From: Membranipora membranacea
Lineage: Eukaryota > Bryozoa > Gymnolaemata > Cheilostomatida > Membraniporidae
Length of the DNA: 64,000 bases
NCBI GenBank assembly: GCA_914767715.1
Contig: OU612072.1
Coordinates: forward strand, 11,346,001-11,410,000
Reading direction: 5' to 3'
Below, one piece after another: positions 22,301-34,300 of the stretch. The notes below the pieces were generated by a model. That model saw only the letters and a program-made list of their open reading frames with translations. It was not told the DNA's origin and did no database searches. The first letter of the stretch is position 1. The number at the start of each line of letters is the position of its first letter. The position numbers were made by a program, and so were the translations under genes.

Positions 22301-25300
22301 CTACGGCATCAGCGTTATTTTAGCTTCTACTGTAATGACAATGAAGAAGTCAGATGCACTGTTACAAGTGTTGTTGACAAAACTAGTTAGAGAGATAAAT
22401 AGTTATGGTTTAATTTCATTTCGTTTCAAAATACGTATTGAGTGCTCAAATGGCAAGTTTAACATGTAATTGGTCAAAACAATCAATCAATGGTTCTGTA
22501 ATCACTATTTCTCTGGTAACGTAACATAAGTATATGAGGTATAGAGGGAAGTTATCAAAACAAGTAAGTTTAACATAATAAAAATTCATAAGGAGAGCAA
22601 AATAATGCATATGTAATATATACATACATAATATGATATTTATGATACAATTTTAAGCCAGCTGAGAAATTTGATAAGGTGCAAACTTGATAAATGAACA
22701 GCTAACAGTGAACAGTAAAATATTAAAGTCAAGCAATTTAACCTTTTCACACGGCTGCATTTTGTTTTTAGGGTACCCACCAAAACAAAGAAGTGGCCGT
22801 GTTACAAGGCTACAAGCAACTAGTAAAGAAAGCCTCCCATAGCTGGAGCGGTACTAGTTGGCTATTTTAGAAATGGTTTGCTCTGTGCAAAGTTTTTAAT
22901 TCCAAAATTGAGTTTTGTCTCATAATCTGCATTAGGAGTTGATCTCCAAAACTCTTGGCTGACCTGGTCTCACCATTGACATGACCAGTGATGAAAGCAG
23001 CTTTGAATGTGTAAGAGATCAATTGAAATCTAGTAGTGTAATAACAGAACTGATGTATGGCACTAAGCTTCAGGTACCATAGTCTAAGCCCCCCAGACTT
23101 TTGCCACCCCCCCTTGGCTGTCCCCCGTACCACAGTTATATAGTCCATGTTTATTCTGGAGAAGAATAAGTCCTTAGGACTTGTACCCAGAAAACAGAAA
23201 AATTGATCAAAATATGGTGTAGAATTGAAAAGACATGTAACTAAAAATCAAGAACAATGACAGGTAAAATTACAAAGTACACGCAGGCATTAATTAGCAG
23301 TAAAACATTACACAAGTTAATACACAATAGCTAGGAAAAAAAAATAGAACAATGTAGCAGTAGGCTAAAATGAAATGATAAGAACTGACTCATTAATTGA
23401 GAAGTTTGAGGACGTGGCTCCGAGTGGCATTTTTGAATGTAGCAAGGGATTGACTCAGCTTAACATGATTGGGTAATTCGTTAAACTTCTGAGCACCGAA
23501 ATTAGCTAAAGCAAATCTGAAATTTTCCTTGGATAGTCTAAACCCAGAACTTTTAGCAAGCCGAGTTTCACTAGCTAATTTCTCGGGGAGCAGATTGGTA
23601 TCAATTATTGGGACTAAACTATTAACAATTTTATAAAACGTCAGCAGACACAAATATTCGAAACGCAAAGTTAACACAGGGATGTTCTTTATTTCTGGTA
23701 GTTTTCTCAGTTCTCTGAGGGATAAAGAAAGCAAAGTAATATGATATTGTAGTGTATTCAACTTACATGAGATATGCTGAGGTGTCCAGTATTGGTACAA
23801 CTCCTTTGTCTTCTCTCATTCTCTTCTCCCCTCTATGCCAGCGTCATTATTAATGCCTCTCTCCTGCGCATTCCCGGATGTAGCCTGAGTTCTTATGCAG
23901 CACTCTTATCTGTCTTTCCCTATTTACTACCTGCAGTCTATTATACCTTGCACTACATCCTCCTCTCTTTCTATATTGTTATTGATAGTCTTTGTTGTGG
24001 GTAATATAACCGATACCGAAGTCCTGGTAGTAGAAATCTATATAGTGTATAAGTGTTCCTGTCTAATATCCCTTAGACCTTGATTCTAGTATTCTTCTTA
24101 TTTGTATATCCTTCCTGGCTAATACTATGCACTGTTTTATCCTTCCTGGCTAATACTACGCACTCTTCTTTCCTTCCTGGCTAATACTACGCACTCTCTC
24201 TCAGGTCCCTAACTGACCTGTTCCCTTACTATCTATTCCATTCCTGTCTAATACTCCTTCTGCTATTCCTCCCTCTCAACGCAAATGATTCTAGTACCAC
24301 ACATAATCAGGGTTTTTGACCTTCTTAGCGTTTCTTGTACTTGGTGGCCTAGGGGCACTTGGCTGGATGTTTCGTTCTGTCTCTATTCTCCCTTGATCTC
24401 GGTTGTCGTCCTCATCTGCTGGACTCTCCTCACCCCCTTCTATGTCATCCTTCGGCAATATTCGTAAATGTTTCCTAGTCCTTCTCACAAGTCTTTTGTC
24501 TGTCTCAATCCAATAGCTATCGGGCTCTTCGGCCTTGTATTTCACAATGCCTCTCTTGCCTTTGTCTGCGTGACTAATTTTAACCCATACTGTCTGACCC
24601 TCTTGTAAATCTGCGAAATCTGAAGCTCTCCTCGATTTGTCAAAGTTCCTCTTCTGTCTCTCCTTTAAAGTAGTGTCTCGTTTTCTAAAGCTCTCAGTAT
24701 CACATGTCTTCTGATGCTGGATAGGTAATTCGTTTCGCATTCTCCTGCCTAATAGAAGCTCGTCTGGTCTGCAGCTGCTCTCTAGTGGGGTGGTACGATA
24801 TGCCATCAGGGCCTTATTCTTATCTTCTTCCTTATTCCAAAGTCCTTTAATAGTCTCCACACTCCTCTCTGCCAGACCGTTAGCCTCATGATGATGTGGG
24901 CTACTAGTAACATGGATCACGCTGTATTCTTCCATCAAATCTCTCCACTCTTTAGAAACATAACAAGGGCCATTATCCGTCCTTATCCTATCTGGGGCTC
25001 CATACCTCGCAATAACTGGTCTGAACTTCTTGGCCAATTCCGCCCCTGTTTGTCCACTCATCCCTACAACTTCAATCCACCGGGAGTAGTAGTCAACAAA
25101 CAAAGCATAAACCTTCCCTCTAAACTCAAACAAATCCGAAGCTACGTGACTCCACGGAGCTTCTGGCAGCTCCGTTTGGTGTAATGGAAGATTCCTCATT
25201 CGTCTAAATTTAATACATTTCGGGCATTCTTCTACCATCTCAATGATCTCCTTTCTTATAGACGGCCACCACACCGAGTCTTGACTCCTGCGATACGTTT

Positions 25301-28300
25301 TTACCATACCCTGGTGACCGGAATGTAAGCGCAGCAGCATGTTCTCGCGCATTGCTGTAGGAATGTACAGTCTGGAGTTCATCACAATTAGACCGTCTTT
25401 CTCACTCAGAAGATCCATGTTGCCCTTCACCTTCTTCAGCTCTCCCTTTACTGTTCTTGGCCACCCCTCTTTCATAGCCTTCAAAATCACCTGATAATCG
25501 CCATCTACTTTGGCATGTCTCTTTATCTCTTCCACCAACGCATCTCCTTCCGCAGATATCAAAGTCCTAATGTGCATTTCCACCCTTGCTATCCTAGCTA
25601 CTTCTTGTTCGGTCGGTGGCCTTGAGAGTAAATCTGCAATAAACATTTTACTCCCAGGTGTATGGAAAATTTTATAGTCATATCTCATAAGTCTCATCTT
25701 AAATCGTTGAATCCTCAGCGGCAACTCTGATAAATCCTTAGACCCAAGCAGAGGAATCAATGGCTTGTGGTCTGTCTCTACTTCAAAATGTCTTCCAACT
25801 AGATAAAAGTCGAATTTTTCACATGCCCATGTGATCGCCAGGGCTTCCTTCTCAATTTGACCATATCTCTTTTCAGCATCTGTGAGCTTCCTAGAGGCGT
25901 AAGCCACTGGTTTCAATTCTCCATCTCCCTGATCCTGTAACAGCGCTGCCCCCAGAGAGTGACAACTTGCGTCAGCTGTTACCCTGTGACTTTTATTGTA
26001 GTCAAACAAAGCCAACAACGAAGAAGATGTAATCAGCTCCTTAACCTTATCAAAACTCCTCTGATGTATCTCTAGCCATATCCAATCATTCTTTTTCCTG
26101 TCTAATTCTCTCAGAGGCACCTCAACTTCTGATATGAGAGGGCTGAATCTACCCAAGTAGTTCACCATAGCTAAAAATCTCTGCAACCCCTTCCTATCAG
26201 TCGGTGCCGGCATCTCGCGGATGGCCCTCTCCTTCTCCGGGTCAACCCCTATACCTTTCTTAGTCAGTATGTGCCCCAGGAATTTCACTTCCTGAACTCC
26301 GAATACACACTTCTCTTTGTTTAATGTCATCCCCGCTTCTTCGACTTTCTTCAGAACTTCCGCTAATCTTGCATCATGCTCCTCCTTGCTCTTTCCAACA
26401 ACCAAAATGTCGTCCATCATACACACCACTCCTGTTAGTCCCTCTAATATTTTGTTCATTTGCCTCTGGAAAAATTCCGGTGCAGCCGAAATTCCAAACG
26501 GCATTTTCAGGTACTGATAACGACCAAAAGGTGTTATAAAAGTGGTATACTCTCGTGACTCCTCCGCCAAATCAATCTGCCAGAATCCTGAGTTTGCATC
26601 CATCTTGCTAAAGTATCGACTGCCTTCTAACGATGCAAGGGTGTCTTCCAGATGGGGTAATGGATATGTCTCCCTCATCACACTCTTATTCAGTTGGGTC
26701 AGATCAACGCATATTCTGACCTTTCCATTAGATTTAGGTGCTACCACCATGCCAGAACACCAAGAAGTTGGCTTCTCTACCTTCTCTATAACACCCAACT
26801 CCTCCATCCTTTCTAACTCATCTTTTGTGGCCTTTCTCAATCCTATAGGTAATCTTCGTGGGACGTTCAAGCACAACGGATTTGCGCCCTCCTTGATTTT
26901 TATCTTGAACACATCAGGCAATACTCCCAATTTACCGAATAACTTGGGATGTTTCAACTCTACCTCCTCGCTAATGCCCCTTATTGTCTTCACCAATTTG
27001 AACTTCCGAATCTCTGGCTTTCCTAGTAAATTGTTACGTGCCCCTTCTAGGATGTACGCTTTACCTCTTACTTCCTGACCCCATACAGAGATAAGGGGAA
27101 GGTAAGCCTTGAAGTGAATCTCTAATTTACTCCCATCTGCTCCTCTAAAATCCCTTCGAGTCGGGCGCATATCTAATCCTAGCCTCTGCGCCGTCTCCTT
27201 GTTGATAACTGTCACATCCGCTCCCGTATCCACAATGAATTTAACCATCTTCTTAGAAGATCTCAGCTTGATTTCAAATTCATTGTCTTTCTTCCTTCCT
27301 AGTCATAACGATTCATCGCTGGAGTATCCTGCTACAGCATTTATCTCCCCTTTTCCTGTTTCTCTGCCTGCAAACTTGTTCGGACAGAATTTAGCTATGT
27401 GCGAAGGCTCTCCACACACGTAACATTTTGGGGCCTCCCTTTGACCACTCTTTTCTCCTTTCTCATTCCTCACCTTATCCGCACACGATCTGTAATCATG
27501 ACCCCCGTAGCGTCCGCATGTCCAACAACCCCGGCCTCTGCCCCGGCCTCTGCTACCTCCACGATCTCTGAATCCTGAACTTAAATTACTTGCTCCAACC
27601 CTGTCTATATCTGCTTGCTCTTTACCAACTGTTGAGTTCTCCTGACTAACTTCAACTAGGTCAATTTCTGAAACAGGCTTAGATTCTCCTGACTTGATAA
27701 TTTTGGCTGCAGCCTGGGCTGATTCATATCTACTGCACATGTTTTTCACCTTGTCTAAAGTTAACTCCTTTTTCAACAGCAGATCACCTCTTATCTTATC
27801 TACATGCATTCCTTTGATGACAATGAGGGTGTTCATCTCTTCTTCCAATCCGCCCCATCTGCATGTACTGCCACTCCTTTCTACCCTTTCTATATACTTG
27901 TCTAATCTCTCATCTCTCCTCTGCTCCATGCACAAGAACCTGTGTCTGGTCGCAACTATGTTTTCTCTGCTTGCAAAATGGTTGTCAAACGCCACTTTCA
28001 GTTGCTCATATTGCATGGCATCCACATCACCATCCCATGTCTCAAAGATGTTCATACCATACTCCCCCATGCTATCTAGCAGTAATGCCGCTTTTCTCTG
28101 CTCTCTTTCAAACTTCTCTACTTGACTATCTTCTGCCTTTCTCCTGGACCTAATTCCACCACTGTCCTTGGATCTCAACCCTGCACCAATCACAGCTATT
28201 TCAAAACGTCTGATAAACTTCCTCCAACATTCCAACTCAGCACCATTCTCCATGCTAAACACTGGAGTCTTAACACTCCTTCCAAATTTATTGTCCATGT

Positions 28301-31300
28301 TTGTAACGTGATCAATGTCGGTTATTGATTCAAAGACCTCTCTATTCCTCTCTCTCAAATATGGCCTCCTCTGCCACTCATTAGATCAAAACCTTCACTA
28401 ATACTCTCTAGTTTACTCCTGACACCATGTAGTGTATTCAACTTACATGAGATATGCTGAGGTGTCCAGTATTGGTACAACTCCTTTGTCTTCTCTCATT
28501 CTCTTCTCCCCTCTATGCCAGCGTCATTATTAATGCCTCTCTCCTGCGCATTCCCGGATGTAGCCTGAGTTCTTATGCAGCACTCTTATCTGTCTTTCCC
28601 TATTTACTACCTGCAGTCTATTATACCTTGCACTACAGATATTAGTTACTACCAATAAATCAAGTCTGCCAACAAAACGGAAATTGGAAACATGTTGTTG
28701 ATACTCCAGCTAAATGAATTCACTCTCTAAATATGATATCATGTGATCATTGTGACAAGAAATAGCTTTATACCAGCACAATGACTAATATGCATAAGTT
28801 AGTCACGGCTCACTCACCTGCGACTTGATGGGCGACCGCCGTGAGCGCCTCCTCACCTGTTCCTCTTCGCGAACGTGACATGCACCAAATTCGAATATCA
28901 GTGGTAACTGTGAAATACAACTATTATGTTTTGCTCTATTTTCATGATGAATTTGACTGAACACCTTGCAAAGTCGACTACCACAGTATATGTTTGTTTT
29001 TAACAGGCCATATTGTCACACACTGCGTGTTTTCTAATCTTGCTCAGTGACTGCTACAGGAATAAAACTGTGACATGTTCAGCTTCCCTAAACACACTCC
29101 TCTGATTCTATTATCTGCAAAATTGCTGGTACCAGCTTGACTGAAGCTTGTAAAAAATGCCTAATATCTGTGATGGCAAATATACAGTTGAATTGTAATA
29201 CCCTGCAGCGGAATGCTCCGTTGCTGATGGCATTGTACAAGTATACCCAATGACACAACTACAAAGGAAACAATCAAAATTCCAGCTGCTCGTTGAGTCA
29301 CTCAGTGCAGATAAAGCTGGGTCATATTCTGAAAAGTGGTACACGCAAGGCAGCAATGATGCTGTCTCAATAATTTTAATACAGGGAAATTTTCAATGGT
29401 CTCATCGTTTAAATATTAATAAAGACACATTCACAACATCTTAATACTTCATAATATAGCCAAATTGTTGTGATGTATATATTTCTACTTGCTAAATATG
29501 TCGCAGAAGTATGACCTATGTACTAATTTTCATATGCTGATATCAGCAATTGATTGTGAAAATATGGGCAACCACATTTGACCATCCATACATTGACAAA
29601 AAGGCACTCTGCAGGCTAAAATGGGCCATAATCTTAAAGCCCACACTGTTAAGATGTAAAATACATACTCAAAAGACAACAAAGGACACTCCTGTCAAGG
29701 TAGGTAGCTCTAACTCAGTACACTGTTTAATATCATAAATTGTCCGAGCCTGTCCGAGCCAATGATTAGTAATTGTCATTTATTGACTCGCTACAAAAGA
29801 TGTTAGCATCCCCTTTGTTCAAGTGCGGGCACCAGTTTTGTTTATTTTACTGAATGAATTTATTATCTTATTGATATTCCAGTTAGAGTCATTACCAGTA
29901 TTAGTTTATAAATTGTAAAGGATAAATTTTAACACCCATGAATTATATTGGTTCATTGAAAATTTACATAACCTGCAAATAAAACTTCTTGCTCATTGCC
30001 AGTTTAGCGGAAACTATAATAGGTAAATATTCTGTGTTATTTCTTCTTTTATTCTATCATGCCTCCTAAGAGACTGTTAAACACAGTAAAAGCCAAACGC
30101 CATCGAAAGTACAGAGCTGATGCAAGCCCGAACACCAAAGCTAGATGGAATGCTGAGAGATCAGAGAGAAGGAGGCAGCAGAAGGCAAGAGCTGCAGATT
30201 GCCTTGTAAATAATGATGTGGAGAAGGATAAAAGAGAGAAACATGCCCAAGCCCAAGCAAGTTATATTGCCAAAAAAAAGGCCTCTGCAAGTGCTTCATC
30301 TGAAATTCTTAATGTCCAAGATCCTTTTGTTGATAATGCTGTCTATGCAAGCCCAAACAGTAAGGCTGAGTGCATAATCAAACAGGTTGATAGTGCTACC
30401 CCTCAAACTTCTGGCCTGCTGTCTGCTAGCGGCATTGAAAAGGGTCGTCAACGTACTGCTGATAAAGCTATTGTTTCAGCTGCAACTGAAGCCGTCAGTA
30501 ATGATAAATATGTAAGGAAATCACTGTTCAACAATCTCAAATCATCAAATAAGAAAGCTGTCTCTGAAACACTTAAATCATCGCGAAACATTTTTTACAG
30601 AATCAGCAATAAAGGTTCACACCCAAAACTTTCTGAAGACATCATACTTGCTGTGGTGAATTTTTACCAAGGCTCAGACATCGTTACAACATGCCCCTAC
30701 AAAACAAGAAATGGTAAAACCCTGCGTATAATGAAGTATACCACACAACGCTCATACTCACAGTTTAAAGAGCAGCACCCACATATCTATGTAAGCCAGT
30801 CTACCTTCAACCAGCTGAAACCTGCAGGGATCAAACTCGTGAAGGCCGCCCAATGGGTACAGTGTGTCTGCGATATTTGCGAGAATATTGCATCAGTTAT
30901 ACGTGGAATGATAGCATCTATGCGGCAGACCAACCACACAGTACCAGATATGCTGTTTGGAAAGTTGTAGGACCTAGTAAAGCAGACAGTCTGCAACATG
31001 AACAGCCATCACTGCCTTCAGAGAAAGTGTGGCATCTGTAAGCCAGAAATGGTTCATTACATGTTTGCAGCTTGGTTGGGAGACGATGACGGGGGAAAAG
31101 TATCATGTTTCAGATGGGGCAACGGTGTAGAGGACAACGGGCAAACGTCTAGACACATGAGGAAGTACCCCCAGACATACAGAGGGTGGCAGGCGTATGA
31201 TGAACTTCTGCAAATGCTCTCATCATACCTATATCATCTATATAACGCTGTCAACCAGCTGTCAGCCTACAAGAAATGTAAAAATTCACTGCGAGGGAAC

Positions 31301-34300
31301 GAGGCTATAGTTGTAGTAGACTTTGCAGAAAACTACTCATGCAGGGAGGCTTTAGAAGTCCAGTCTGGCTACTACTGTAGAAATTCCGTCACAATACATC
31401 CAATGGTAATGATGTTTAGAAAAGGGGAGCTGATAGAAAGAGATGCAGTGATTTGCATATCTGCAGATGTTAAGCATGATGCTGCAGCAGTTAAAACCTT
31501 TCTCACATATCTAGACAGTCACATAGCAATCCACCATCAACAAATCAAGCACCTCATTGTATGGTCTGACGGCTGTGCCTGTCAGTACAAAAGCCGCCAG
31601 CCAATGCTAAACATCTCCCAAAGATTTGGGATGCGAGATACAAAATTCACCTGGAATTTCTTCAGATAACGCCATGGAGAGTGTGAGGCCGATGGTGAAG
31701 CGGCGGTAGTAAAAAACTACCTGGATAGAGTGATTAAGGCTGAGGAATTGCCTATCAAGTCCGCATCCGATGCTTTTACTATACTAAATAGATCTGAACG
31801 TAACATTGTGACTGGGAAAAGTCAGAGAAACTTTTACCTTGTGCCTGAGATTGATCCCTCAAAACTATGCAAACAAATACACACATATACGTCAACTGCC
31901 AGTGCCTTGACCGGAGTGTATACAAAATATTCTTTATGATGCTGAAGTTGCCATCTCAACTAATTTACAACACAAACAAACAACCATAGTCATAATAAAC
32001 ATACCAGAAAATTGTATCAAACATCCACAACGACCGACTGCTCTGAAGCAAATGGTCCCTTATTTCAAGTATGGTGAGAAATCAGAAATATCCGTCAACT
32101 TAAAATGTCACCTTAGTGAGTGTTTGTTCTGTAAAATCTGGAGTCAGTCTGGATAGGTATGTGAGTTTTCCATTCAAAGATTTACTTGATACTCAGCGAC
32201 TTATCAGAAACGAAATGCATTCATTTATATGTTTTCAAAACCTGCTGTGAATGGTTGAATGGTTTTGCGAATTCGAAAACTAGAGGACACCACCAGGGAG
32301 GGAATTTAGAACTCTAAATGACATAGCCAAATCTCAACGCCAAATCTTACGTCAGAACCGTATGTAAATTGCTTCTGCAAATGGCGGGACTTAGAGGCCG
32401 ACTTTTAACCTCCAGTCAGTTTTTCCAGAAGCTATATGTGTACACCTTGTACTGAACAAATAACATTAACTCACTTGATGGTTAACATATGAGTAAAAGA
32501 GACAGAATACAACTTATGGTTGAGAGAAACGTGGAAAAAACAAGCTAGCCCGGAAATTTTTTTTCATCACAATGATGTGTTTGCGGTTGGGGTTTTGGCT
32601 TATTTTTATGGGAAAACATAGAAAAATTTTCCAATGGCTGCAAGTGAAAATACCTACAAGTATTTCACATGGTGTGACATGAAAAATTTTCCGGTCAAGG
32701 CACTGGCAGTTGACGTATATGTGTGTATTTGTTTGCATGGTTTTGAGGGAAGGGGGATTAGTGTAGTAGTGTGCAATCCTTTGAAATGACCAGAGTTAGC
32801 ATTTCATACAGCTGTGATTCTCCGTCAGAAAAAATTGATTGATGCTATAAAAATATAAGAGAGGCAGAAGGTGATCTAATGAGCAATGAGGACTGACAGT
32901 AACACCACATCTGACTTTAGCACCAATCTTAATTGATCTTCTTTGACATAAGAAACAAAAAAACTTATTATAATATCCTCAATAAAGTAATGTTATCTGG
33001 AGAGCAAATCTGAATCCGGACTTTATGTACACTGTGACTGAAAATGAGGCAACCTGCAAACTTTTACACCTCCGATCACTTGTTCACAGGCTACTCGTAC
33101 TTGATTTAATAAAAAATAAAAAAAAGCCCATTGAATGTGTAACATATGAGTAAGAGAGACAGGACACAGCTTATATGGCTGGCAAGTGGCAGTAGAAATA
33201 ACAAGCTAGCCCGGTAATTTTTTTCATCACAATGATGTGTTTGCAGTTGGAGTTTCGGCTTATTTTGATGGGAAAATATAGAAAAATTTTCCAATGGCTG
33301 CAAGTGAAAATACCTACGAGTGTTCCGCATAGTGGGCCGTGAAAATTTTTCCGAAAAAATGGCTATAAGCGCTCTAAAACTTAAATTTTCATATCCGATT
33401 CCTAAATTCTCAATGATAAATTATATGATACAGGCACTAGCCATGCACAACCAGATTGCGTCGCGTCATGGATTAAGTAAGACAAAAACTGATGCTATTT
33501 TTGTACACATTGTCCACTCTAGAGTATATAATAACTCTATGGACAACGATGAAGATGAAGAAGATGAACTGAAAGAGGATAATCGGGATGAGGTATGTTA
33601 AAATGCCGCAAAGTGATTTCTGACTCTACCACTACTTGTTACCAAGATCTAATCGCATAGTTTTTTCTCTATCTAATGGATTTATTTTGTTTTGCCCGTG
33701 GCTTGTTATGAGTGAGGAGGAGATAGCATCAGGCGACGAAGGAGACAGAGAAGTTGATGATGAAGAAGGAGCTAATGCCAATGTCACCAGCTTACAACAG
33801 GTAATTTCTAATACAAAAATTCAGTAGTATGTGGCTCACATTTGGCCGAGTTACTATTGTGAAATGACCATACATGTTTCTTTCACCTAATAGCATATTA
33901 TTGCAAAAGGAATTTGTTTGTAGTTTGTTCGCAACAACCCCGACATGTTTGAGGATTTGGATGGAGAGGACTTTGATGCCTGGGAGGCCTTTGACCTTGA
34001 TACGGTGAGTGCTTAGTATATATTAAACATGATCGTTTTACAAGAAGCTTGCCTGACAACAATTGCATAAATGCTAAATCAAGTTGATCAAAAATTGTCA
34101 AGAAGTGTCCTCTTAGTATCCATTAGCCGCACTGCAATCAAATGAAGTTAAATCAACCAATTGTGTTCTTTTGTTGGATGAAGAATTTGGAGCATGAAAG
34201 ATATGATAGACCAGCAACTCAATGTTTTTTATTCATAATTATTTTTGAATAAAAATATTAATTCAAATATATGCTGCCATGTTTAGTTGCTTGGTCGGAA

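Larger units (their letters stand above)
23748..28637 (-). mobile_element. Full-length Ty3/gypsy LTR retrotransposon (element 1)
   Basis: A 4,890-bp element has 210-bp LTRs at 23748-23957 and 28428-28637 that are identical base for base as read here. LTR ends form the inverted repeat TGTAGTG...CACTACA. Host sequence GATAT is duplicated on both sides (23743-23747 and 28638-28642). The order on the minus strand is 5' LTR, tRNA-Leu-type primer site, gag, protease-RT-RNase H-integrase, untranslated region, polypurine tract, 3' LTR. That order (integrase last) defines Ty3/gypsy. Identical LTRs mean a very recent insertion. It lies in intron 4 of receptor B, in the same orientation as the gene. Confidence 0.95.

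Noticed and set aside
24888-28328. Plus-strand frames of 66-178 codons
   Set aside because: They are antisense shadows of the gypsy element 1 gag and pol genes.
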